64,000 nt of DNA from Linderina pennispora. Taxonomy: Eukaryota; Kickxellomycota; Kickxellomycetes; Kickxellales; Kickxellaceae. This document shows, one piece after another, positions 1-8,142 of this stretch; within the stretch, counting starts at the first letter, position 1, and each line of letters begins with the position of its first letter. The stretch lies in assembly GCF_002104995.1 (NCBI RefSeq), contig NW_024468252.1, positions 124,001 through 188,000 of the forward strand, given 5' to 3'. A program made the position numbers and the translations under genes. The notes below the pieces were generated by a model, which was not told the DNA's origin, did not search any database, and was given only the letters and a program-made list of their open reading frames with translations.

Positions 1-376
1 GTCTACTTGCTGAGATGTATTCAGCTTGTTGCACGCCTACCGTGGCTGTCCCTGACGTCGACATTTCTGCCGAATCAGGTGACGGCTGTTAACCTTGGAG
101 ATGGAATGAGTATTTGCGAGCGTGGTGTGAGCAAAATAAAGGATAAATCAAGATCAACTGAAGAAACTGAGGAGGGTCTGGTCAGCCAGAGACCTGGTTT
201 TATGTGGGTTGATTGTGGACATGATGATGCGGGAGTGGATCTGTAAGCCGGGCACCAATGAGATCCTTGCTACAGCCTACACAATAGAGGCAACAACATC
301 AGATCTCTGATGAGTTAAACAAACAGCTATATTGAAGATATATCTGCACAGCTCCTTTTTTTTCATTTTAGTTAGA
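1..376. other. Unassigned sequence with a short open frame
   Basis: The first 250 bases are less AT-rich than what follows and hold one open frame on the plus strand (7-246, 79 codons) with no motif I recognise and possibly cut by the window edge. It may be the end of a host exon or of an unknown repeat. From about 250 to 376 the sequence is AT-rich and I see nothing in it. Confidence 0.2.
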
Positions 377-377
377 A

Positions 378-576
378 TCTTATTCACTGAAATTTTTCTA
401 AGATGTTGATAGCAATTTGGATAAAATGGCAAAAAAAAGTTATATTATACTAATTATTTATAAGTATAAAATTTTTTAGATAAAATAATTAATAATAGCT
501 ATGCCTAAAAAAACTAGTAGCAAAAAGCTATTCTGAAAATAATTATTCAATTATATAACTTATATAGCTACAAATT
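378..576 (+). repeat. Decayed family-2 module fragment
   Basis: This stretch aligns with the right half of the 461-bp family-2 modules seen at 36179-36639. It has a degraded inner hairpin arm (CACTGAAATTTTTCTAAGAT), then AAATGGCAAAAAAAA, then the AGTAGCAAAAA block. Many substitutions make it one of the oldest copies in the window. The terminal GGAATGACCCCC is no longer recognisable. Confidence 0.55.
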
Positions 577-890
577 GGAGGTCATACAGAGTTAGTTATC
601 TGCACAACAATTATTTATACATGTTGAAACTATTGGCAATTTCAGTGAAATAAAAATTTCACCTAAACTGCTATTAGCATCTTAGAAAAGTTTCAGTGAA
701 CATAATTATAACCAGAAAGAAAAAACTTTACATATTTGGGGTTAATTATCATTGGGCAATAAAAGACAATATCTCAATAGATGTGGCTAAGCAACCATAA
801 GGAAATTATGTTTACTGAAACTTTTCTAAGATGCCACTAGTAGTTTAGGTGAAAATTTTATTTCACTGAAATTGCTAATAGTTTCAACAT
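577..890 (+). mobile_element. Family-2-type MITE variant, left part
   Basis: It begins GGAGGTCATACAGAG, a variant of the family-2 module end, and contains both inner inverted-repeat arms (mutated) around the spacer. The element is interrupted after CAT (888-890) by the transposon 891-5144 and resumes at 5145 with CAT. Spacer orientation relative to the flanks is the one I call plus (CAACCAG side first). Confidence 0.7.
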
Positions 891-1287
891 GGAGGCCATT
901 CATAAATATAAAAGTTTAAAGAAACTAAATATCTGTTAACAGAATAACCAATTAACAAATAAGAAATCAATTACTAACAGTAGATAAATATTTTAAAAAA
1001 CAGAATGTTTAGCAATGGCCAAAAAGATTTAGCAACTAGATTAACAAACAAACAAAGATGCCAAATATGGTGCTTCTACGAAACCCCCTTCGGCATCCTG
1101 AAAAATTTCAGTTGATTTCTCGGGACGCAGCCTGTATCTCAGTAGAAGCATATTAATTGTGTATCAACTGAAATTTTTCAGGATGCCGAAGGGGGTTTCG
1201 TAGAAGCACCATATTTGGCATCAGAACAAGAAAACAATAAAAATATTAATAATTATTAAATAGCTAACCTATTTCTGACTGATCTCC
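891..1287 (+). repeat. Family-1 terminal module (b type), left end of copy 1
   Basis: A 397-bp module from GGAGGCCATTCATAAAT to TGACTGATCTCC. Inside are perfect 60-bp inverted arms (1057-1116 and 1163-1222) around a 46-bp spacer (1117-1162). It is nearly identical, and in the same orientation, to 4748-5144, so the element has direct terminal repeats that are themselves palindromic. Confidence 0.85.
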
Positions 1288-1594
1288 TTATAGAATTAGA
1301 TTTATTCAAAAGCTGCCATTTTAAAACATCATGTTCAAGTCATCAAGTCGTTATCATCCTATTTATAACTATTTATCTAATACTAAGCAATCATATAACT
1401 CATCAATTTTAGAAAGTATCAAACTATACCATTTTAAAAAATCATAATAAATTCATCAAGTTGTTAGAATCCCATCTGTAATTAATAGATATGCACCAAG
1501 CAATCATATGTGTCATCAATTTTAGAAAGAATCAAGCTGTGCTATTTTAAAACATCAAATTCAAGTCATCAAGTCATTAGTACTCCATCTGTAA
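1288..1594 (-). repeat. Tandem repeats of the transposase 3' end
   Basis: Noncoding tail between the module and the transposase stop. It contains about three degenerate units of roughly 110 bp, each with AGCAATCATAT, ATCAATTTTAGAAAG and CCATTTTAAAA. The unit resembles the last codons and 3' end of the transposase gene itself (CACCAAGCAATCATATG), so it seems to have arisen by duplication of the gene end. Confidence 0.6.
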
Positions 1595-2825
1595 TTAATC
1601 AATATGCACCAAGCAATCATATGTATCATCAATTTTAGATTGAAGGAATCGATTTTGAATTTCAATAATAGATACTTCTAACTCTGCTTTTTGGGGCAAA
1701 GTATGTATTGGTTCCACTTGTGTTGACTTATCATGTGTATCAGGGTAATCAAAGTTGCTCATAACCCAGAGTGAGTGATGATGATCAATATGTACATCAC
1801 TGTTTGCTAGTATCTTCTTCATATTATAGAGTAAGCAGCATAACTTCATTTGCACATTGTAAACATTCCTATTCTTTACTCTAACAATCTCCCTGTTTGA
1901 CAGCCTTTTGAATGTATTGCCTAGTTCTCCAAATGTATTTTCTACCATTGAACGGTAATGATCCAAGATGGGAATTATATTCAGCTTCTGTTTCTGATAA
2001 GCTTGTTCCTCTCTGCTTTCTTACTGGTAAACAAAAGTTGTGCAGTCCAAAAGTATCCTGCTCTTCTTCCTCAGTCATCTCTTCCAAAATACTTTGTGGA
2101 TAACCACCATCAAGCACAATACAATCAATAGGTGATATATTCTTCAGCAACCCCATGTTCTTAATCATTCTTGAGTCTGGGTGATCTCTACAGTCTTCAG
2201 TTGGTGAAACAAGTAGAACCATTCCATTCACATCAATGCATAGTTGTGTGCGATATCCTGATTTTTTCAATTTGAAGGAATAGAGATCTGGTTTGTATGC
2301 TCCATTGTGTAGTGCTCTTGAGTCATGGCCATCTAACATTAGTGTTACATGTTTAAACCCTTGAGGATTCTGTATCTTTGCTGCAAAGACTCGTAGTTCT
2401 GGAGTTGAAAACATTGTTTGCAGATAGTATGTTAGCTTCTTATTCAAATCTTTCATTTCAGAAATATAGAACATATTATGAATAGCTTGATAGCTACTCC
2501 TAGGAATAAATCTTTCCATTTCATTGATAGATAATCCTTCTACAAGTTGGTATATGATGAGCAGTCCTTTCTCTACACTTCTGTAAGGACATGGATAATG
2601 AGTGCAACCAAATAAAACATTCAGAAAGAAGAAAACAGGAATCATCCCTAGATGTTTAAGAAGTGTGTCCTTGATAAGTTTAATTTCTCTTACTTCACAA
2701 ACTTCACTTCTGTGATATTTTGTATGTTTTAGAATTACCCAGTCATCATTCAGAAACTTCCATTTGTTTGTGTACAGTTTGTGATACTCCTTTTCTCTGA
2801 GTTCTTGTAATTGATGATTCATCAT
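1595..2825 (-). pseudogene. Family-1 DDE transposase, frameshifted
   Basis: Same protein as the intact 409-aa copies at 37248-38477 and 42506-43735. The first 290 or so residues, including the first two catalytic aspartates (LMLDGHDSRA and IVLDGGY), read in one frame. An extra T at about 1956 shifts the frame just before the motif with the third acidic residue (MVENTFGEL), which is then read in another frame down to 1595. The transposase of this copy is therefore probably inactive. It is divergent from the 79-aa gene, 40 bp away. Confidence 0.85.
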
Positions 2826-2865
2826 TGTGAGGCACTCATAAATTTAAAAGTTGTCATTTATTGCA

Positions 2866-3106
2866 ATGGGCCCATTCTACAAATTCTTCAACACTCGACT
2901 TGCTGAGCTAGATGAGGAAGAGAGAGAAAAGCTAGTCCAACTACTTAGCAAAAATTTCAATATGAGCAGAAAATTAACAGTATATATCAGAGCTTGGATC
3001 AGGAATGATTTCAGAAGATAGGGGTGTTAGTATTAAGCATGTGTTTGATGTATGCAACTACAGTTGTGCAGATATGGAGGTAATGGTTGCTAACTGCCCA
3101 TTTTAA
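2866..3106 (+). pseudogene. 79-aa accessory gene, frameshifted copy
   Basis: Starts MGPFYKFFNTRLAELDEEER like the intact copies at 38518 and 43776. An extra A at about 3008 breaks the frame in the middle. It ends in the conserved CCATTTTAA, two bases from the stop of the convergent large gene. Confidence 0.8.
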
Positions 3107-3108
3107 AA

Positions 3109-4756
3109 CTAGATCCTCTCAGTATGGATAATACGATTATGAATTCTAGTTACTTTAAGTACCACTTCTTGACTTGGTTCACCAATAATAGAAGCAATAT
3201 ATTCTCCAAATGGACTACTTGCTTGTATTTTGATATGAGTGTGAGTACTGCTAACTACTTCATTGTGAATCATATAGATATCTAGATAATAGAATAGCAA
3301 CCCTCTAAAAGTATATAAGAAATAATGACTAACTAGGAACTCATCTCCAACATGAAGTATGTTATAAGCAACTTTATATCTAGCTGGCCTAAGATCAGTA
3401 TTTTCTCTTATATATGTGGGTTCTAGATCATCAAGTTCAATGTTGCTAATATCAGCAATAAGATTATCTATTCCTAGGTCATCAGTATCCTCACTAACAC
3501 TTGAGAGAGTTGAAAGACCTAACTTTCTCTCTTGCTTGCTTGAGCTGTTAACCAATCAATATGCATTCCACGATAGTTAACAAGTCCCATTTCAGCAAAT
3601 GTGTGTTGTTGCCTTTCTCTTGAAACAACAGGCCAGAAAGAATTTTTCTGACTAGGAACAATAGTGATGTTTGTGATATCTCTTCTCAGAACAACTTCAG
3701 ATTCAAGAGGACCACTACTGGTAGCATATGTAAGAAGAAGAGTTGGGTGTCCATTAAATGTAAGATTAGAAACAACAGTCATCATATCTTCATTCTCTTT
3801 CAACTTTTTAGCTATTCCTTGTTTCTTCTTAGTTGTCCTGATTGAACCAATGGCAATAAGCAAGAGCATGTTCTTTATGAAAGTAAATACACAATGTATG
3901 TTTGTTATGAATCTGATCAACTAGTGCCATCCATTGCTTTTCATAAGATGTTGCAAATGTCCTACAATCACTAAGAAACTCCAGTGTACTAGCAATTAAG
4001 TTTGTGTTCCATTCTACTTCTTTCAACTCAGGAGAGTGAACAGTAAGCTCAAGCCTCATTAATCCTTCATTCCTACAAGCAACAAGTGTTTCACCAAATT
4101 GCTGAGAAGTTGGCATCACTAGCTCTGATAGCTTAGAAGTAAGTTGATTGCGAACCTCACCACTTTCTAGAAGTTGAACAAATTTATTATACAACTTGTT
4201 CCTAATTCTTATTTCATCTTCATCAGTAAACCAGCTAATACAGTTTGCTCCAACTTTATCTTCATCATCAAGAATATCATTGCTACTGATTCCATTATCA
4301 AGAAGAAATTCCTTAATCACAGCCCTAGAAGATATGTTTAGACAATCCATTGTAATATCATAGTTCAGAAGAAATACATGTTCCTGATGCATCCTAAGAA
4401 AGATATCAGTTAGTGCAGGATCAGCTATTGCAACATTTGGAGCAGATACTTTGTAAACAGAGACTTTACCATTTCTCACACTTACCATGCACTTCATATA
4501 CTTAAATCTGTATCCTATCACCAAAAACTCTATGCAATCTATCAAAAGGAGTAATATTGTTAATCTGATCTATAAGAGCATATGATTCAGGTATCTCAAC
4601 AACACATGAATCCATAAAGATATCAGAATGCTGAATAAATCCTTGCTGTTCAATGCCATTACTAGTATATCTTGCATCAGATATATCAGGCATATTATCT
4701 CTATTCTTCAACTCAAGTCCCAAAAGGGAGTTAAGATGTACTCTTAAGGAGGCCAT
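3109..4756 (-). pseudogene. Family-1 large (about 547-aa) protein, decayed
   Basis: Recognisable over its full length against the intact copy at 22081-23724, but broken by small indels near 3520-3550, an extra G near 3840 and an extra T near 4516, giving four overlapping open frames. The start codon lies inside the module end (GGAGGCCAT read in reverse gives ATGGCCTCC). The motifs NYDITMDC, YNKFVQLLES and RLELTVHS are all still visible. Confidence 0.85.
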
Positions 4757-5144
4757 TCATAAATATAAAAGTTTAAAGAAACTAAATATCTGTTAACAGA
4801 ATAACCAATTAACAAATAAGAAATCAATTACTAACAGTAGATAAATATTTTAAAAAACAGAATGTTTAGCAATGGCCAAAAAGATTCTAGCAACTAGATT
4901 AACAAACAAACAAAGATGCCAAATATGGTGCTTCTACGAAACCCCCTTCGGCATCCTGAAAAATTTCAGTTGATTTCTCGGGACGCAGCCTGTATCTCAG
5001 TAGAAGCATATTAATTGTGTATCAACTGAAATTTTTCAGGATGCCGAAGGGGGTTTCGTAGAAGCACCATATTTGGCATCAGAACAAGAAAACAATAAAA
5101 ATATTAATAATTATTAAATAGCTAACCATTTCTGACTGATCTCC
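4748..5144 (+). repeat. Family-1 terminal module (b type), right end of copy 1
   Basis: 397 bp, in the same orientation as 891-1287. It overlaps the first 9 bases of the large gene. Inner 60-bp arms, with the spacer in the plus orientation (TTCTCGGGACGC first). Confidence 0.85.
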
Positions 5145-5191
5145 CATGTATAAATAACTGTTATACAGATAACTAACTCTGAATGACCTCC
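5145..5191 (+). mobile_element. Family-2-type MITE variant, right end
   Basis: Continuation of the MITE begun at 577. It starts with the duplicated CAT and ends with AACTCTGAATGACCTCC, the inverted match of its left end GGAGGTCATACAGAGTT. Confidence 0.65.
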
Positions 5192-5523
5192 TAAGTAAAA
5201 GGGAAGAGTAATTTGAAAAAAAAATAGGAAAGGATAGGAAATAGATAATAGGAAAGTAATATATTCTTTTAATATGGTGTTAAGTGGATATTCTTAAATA
5301 TTCTATTTTGCTGGTTGTCAGCTAAAAAAAATAGTATTAATAGCAGGAGAGTATATAGTGGTGATTAATAAGCCGATAGGCAACTCAAATTACCTCCAAC
5401 TTGAAAAAAAAATTCAAATTAGTAGATTTTAGCAGCATAAGCAGATATTAATGATGAGGTTAGTCACTCGCAGGCAAAAAAATAGAAGTTTAACAACATT
5501 TGATTTCAAAATACAAAAAAGCA
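5192..5523 (-). other. 3' flank of the left tRNA-Lys gene (inverted-repeat arm)
   Basis: AT-rich, no gene. Its reverse complement aligns, with substitutions and small indels, to 62658-62889 downstream of the second tRNA-Lys. Shared strings include TTTTTGTATTTTGAAATC and GTTGTTAAACTTCTATTTTT. The two tRNA loci are therefore copies of one ancestral locus, now in opposite orientation. Confidence 0.7.
5515..5520 (-). terminator. RNA polymerase III terminator
   Basis: A run of six T on the transcribed sense (AAAAAA on plus), 3 bases past the 3' end of the tRNA. This is the usual Pol III termination signal. Confidence 0.75.
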
Positions 5524-5596
5524 AGCCCGACGGGGGGGTCGAACCCCCAACCTTGAGATTAAGAGTCTCACGCTCTGCCGATTGAGCTAGCCGGGC
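5524..5596 (-). tRNA. tRNA-Lys(CTT), left copy
   Basis: 73 nt, identical to 62585-62657. Acceptor GCCCGGC pairs with GTCGGGC (one G-U), D arm GCTC/GAGC, anticodon stem TGAGA/TCTCA with loop CTCTTAA (anticodon CTT), T stem GGGGG/CCCCC with loop TTCGACC, discriminator T. A-box-like TAGCTCAATCGG and B-box-like GGTTCGACC are present. There is no intron. A LINE begins directly at the tRNA 5' end (5597), so the native upstream flank is displaced, but the internal promoter is intact. Confidence 0.95.
5583..5596. repeat. 14-bp LINE target-site duplication (within tRNA)
   Basis: TGAGCTAGCCGGGC, the complement of tRNA nucleotides 1-14. It recurs directly after each LINE 3' end at 13384-13397, 20147-20160 and 61671-61684, marking it as the target duplication. 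Confidence 0.85.
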
Positions 5597-5643
5597 TGGC
5601 TCGTCAGCCAAAGCACGACAAGCAGCAGCAGATCTCGCAGAAA

Positions 5644-6364
5644 TGTGGTGTTTAAAAGGGGTGAAGGAGAGGCTTGATCAGTGAGTCGATCACCAGCACT
5701 GTCTGGGTCGGTCATGAAGGACATTGTAGTCGTTGGTCTTGCTTGAATCGAATATCCGTGAATAAACGGTAATAATAATAATGATAATAATAATAATAAT
5801 AATCGCGGGAAATTCAGATATCCTAGTGAAATAGTAAACTACCAAGCTCTTTTCTCTCGTTCGTGGAAATCTGCGAGGTAATCTACTACTTCGACAGTAA
5901 CGGTCCTAACTATCTTTTGGAAAACTAAATAGAAATATAACTCAGTGAACTGTTCCTTAACGAGATCATATACTAAAAAGTAGACAATAAAACTAAAAGT
6001 TGCTCACTGCTCATGGCTGTATTTATACACGTTCGGCGGGATGGACTTCGGCAAACGGAGTATGCTACTTGCTGCTATCGGCTGCCGGGCGACCACGGGA
6101 CAGTGTTCCCATTTCCGTATAGACCCGATGTATACACATCAGCGGCCATCTGTTGGTGGACGTCGCGAGCCAGGTACATCGCCGCGAATCCATTCGTGGG
6201 CGACAACTTGACCGGCGATAGTCAGGGGCAGTCCGTCCTGATAGCGGAACAGCGGCATGTGACGAAGAAGAGAAGAGAAGTAAAAGAAAAAAAGGAAGAC
6301 AAATAAAACCCCTTGATGTGTAACCATTGTCGTGGTCCAACCGTGGACCGATTACGACATGACA
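5644..6364 (-). repeat. 3' LTR of Ty3-like element 1
   Basis: 721 bp, matching 11486-12206. It holds an AAT-type microsatellite (about 5769-5803). The pol frame ends inside it at 6352. Confidence 0.92.
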
Positions 6365-8142
6365 GGGGCCGGGGGTGGCTCGAAGTCCTCAGGACGAGAA
6401 TACTTCGACCGCATGAAGAACCGCTTGAGCCTATTCCCTGAGATCTTGTCCTTGCGAACATCTCCCGAGAGTTCCTTAATGCGGTAAACATTCTGGCCGC
6501 ACACCTCTGCGATACGATAGGGCCCAGTCCAACGGTTCACGAACTTATCAGCAACACGCTTGCGCCAACGAGTATTGGAAAGTAGCACCAGATCATCTTC
6601 TGCTAATGGTTCTTTACGGATACGAGCGCGACGGTCATAATAAACCTTGTTTACCAGGCGAGCATCGTCCAGACCTAACCCTGCCTTTTCGCGGACTCTG
6701 CTGCTATAGAGAAGCTGAGCGGCACGCGCAGTCAGAAGCTCCTCAATCGTCGTGATCTTATCCCAATAAATACCGATCCATGTGTCCTCTTCGATATCAA
6801 ACGGCAAAACGCAGTTCGTCCCATATACGAGATAATAGGGCGAATGACCTGTCGTCGACCTTACTGTGATCCGGTCAGCCCAAAGTATTGCCGACACATA
6901 TTGTGGCCAGTATCTTTGTCGTTCGGGAGTAATGAACCGTGCCATAGCCTTTCGTAGCTCCGCATGTCCTCGCTCGATCATACCATTTGTCTGCGGATGG
7001 TAGGCAGTAGTGAACTTGAGGTTGAGGCCATCTTGTTGGGCTTGTTCAGCAATGTGGCCCCATAGTTCCCCACGGTCGGCGAGTATTTCTCCAGGCACTC
7101 CGAATCGACACACCACGTCTTCGTACAGAAACCGATACACCTCAATCGAACGCTTCGTCTTCAGCGCTCGAGCTTCTACCCATCCAGTCAAGTCGTCTCG
7201 GGCTACTGCGAGGTAAACGCTGCCGTCCTCTGCTTCGGGCCACTCGACGAGATCGATACCAATGCGAGAGAATAGTGTCGAACCAAGGTGTGGGGTTAAC
7301 GGCTCCGTCGAGGTGCCATGCTTCCAGCCTTGACATACTGGACATGACCGACAGACATTCTCGACCATCTCATACATACCTCTCCAGTAGAATCGCTCAA
7401 ATAACACTCGGAATGTTGCTCGTACCCCGCGATGTCCTGTAGGGTGTGAATCATGCACTCGCTCAGTAATCCGCTGCTGCTCGGTCTTGTCTGCAATCAC
7501 GCGTCGGGGTAGGCCCATCTTGTGGCGCTTGAAGAGTAGACCTTTGTCGATGAAGTACCCCCGTGACTTGCTTACTAGTCGCTTCGCTGCTTCATGCGGG
7601 AGCCCAACTGGGGTGTTTCCCGTTGTCAGAAGCATGATGAGATCTGTCCATTCGGATCTTGGATCTTGGCTGCGTATGTTCAGCTGGTTAACCGTGTCAA
7701 GTCCTAAGCATAGATCCTCCGAATCGTCGATGACTGCTGGTGATACTTCTTCCTCAAGCTCACTAATCCGCGTACTGTCGATATTGAAGAATGTGCGACT
7801 CAGCGCGTCAGCCACCATGTTGTCTTGTCCACGGATGTGTCCAATCGAGAAATCGAAGAGATTCAGAAATGCGACCCATCTGGAAGCTGTATCATTTGGC
7901 AGATCTGGCTTGTTGATCATTGCGACCACTGGCTTAGCGTCTGTCTCTAGCACAAACCGGACTCCATAGAGATAATGACGTAACTTCTTGACCATCGAAT
8001 AAACTGCGTATAGTTCCCTCTTCACCTGCGGATATCGGCGTTCGCGATCATTAAACTTCTGGCTTTCGAAACGGATGGCGTAGCGATTCCCAAGTGTGTC
8101 GTACTGACTAAGCATTGCAACCGGCTCCGACTGGGCTTGCAT
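6352..8142 (-). CDS. pol: Ty3-like element 1 pol, second part (RNase H end and integrase)
   Basis: 596 codons. It opens in the middle of RNase H (AMLSQYD; QVKRELYAVYSMVKKLRHYL with its glutamate; LETDAKPV). Integrase follows: the HHCC zinc region (HPTGHRG and CRSCPVCQ), then the catalytic D-D-E core (GIDLVEWP, LADRGELW, NGMIERGH), then a GPY/F module (RWTGPYRI). No chromodomain is visible after it. It overlaps the upstream frame by 35 bases with a shift inside RNase H. This is either a disabling indel or, less likely, recoding. The true start is not the ATG at 8142, because RNase H motifs lie upstream in the other frame. Confidence 0.88.
   Translation of the reverse strand: MQAQSEPVAMLSQYDTLGNRYAIRFESQKFNDRERRYPQVKRELYAVYSMVKKLRHYLYGVRFVLETDAKPVVAMINKPDLPNDTASRWVAFLNLFDFSIGHIRGQDNMVADALSRTFFNIDSTRISELEEEVSPAVIDDSEDLCLGLDTVNQLNIRSQDPRSEWTDLIMLLTTGNTPVGLPHEAAKRLVSKSRGYFIDKGLLFKRHKMGLPRRVIADKTEQQRITERVHDSHPTGHRGVRATFRVLFERFYWRGMYEMVENVCRSCPVCQGWKHGTSTEPLTPHLGSTLFSRIGIDLVEWPEAEDGSVYLAVARDDLTGWVEARALKTKRSIEVYRFLYEDVVCRFGVPGEILADRGELWGHIAEQAQQDGLNLKFTTAYHPQTNGMIERGHAELRKAMARFITPERQRYWPQYVSAILWADRITVRSTTGHSPYYLVYGTNCVLPFDIEEDTWIGIYWDKITTIEELLTARAAQLLYSSRVREKAGLGLDDARLVNKVYYDRRARIRKEPLAEDDLVLLSNTRWRKRVADKFVNRWTGPYRIAEVCGQNVYRIKELSGDVRKDKISGNRLKRFFMRSKYSRPEDFEPPPAPVMS

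Larger units (their letters stand above)
891..5144 (-). mobile_element. Family-1 three-gene DNA transposon, copy 1 (complete but decayed)
   Basis: A 4254-bp unit bounded by CAT target duplications (888-890 and 5145-5147) within a family-2-type MITE. It runs module (891-1287), DDE transposase (minus), 79-aa gene (plus), large gene (minus), module (4748-5144). The outer ends GGAGGCCATTCA and, reversed, GGAGATCAGTCA form an imperfect 12-bp inverted repeat (9 of 12). This copy is the best proof that modules plus genes move as one unit. All three genes carry small indels, so it is probably non-autonomous now. The 3-bp duplication and the DDE family fit a PIF/Harbinger-like element, although CAT is not the usual TWA target. 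Confidence 0.85.

Noticed and set aside
1057-1222. CRISPR-like repeat and spacer arrangement
   Set aside because: Only two inverted (not direct) repeats per module, and the spacer is the same sequence in all copies.
5898-5909. TAACGGTCCTAA in both Ty3-like LTRs, matching the core of the I-CeuI homing-endonuclease / 23S rRNA site
   Set aside because: Only 12 bases match and the surroundings do not resemble rRNA. Likely chance.
6013-6306. 97-codon open frame repeated at 11855-12148
   Set aside because: It lies wholly inside the two matching LTRs, so its duplication is not evidence of a gene, and it has no recognisable domain.
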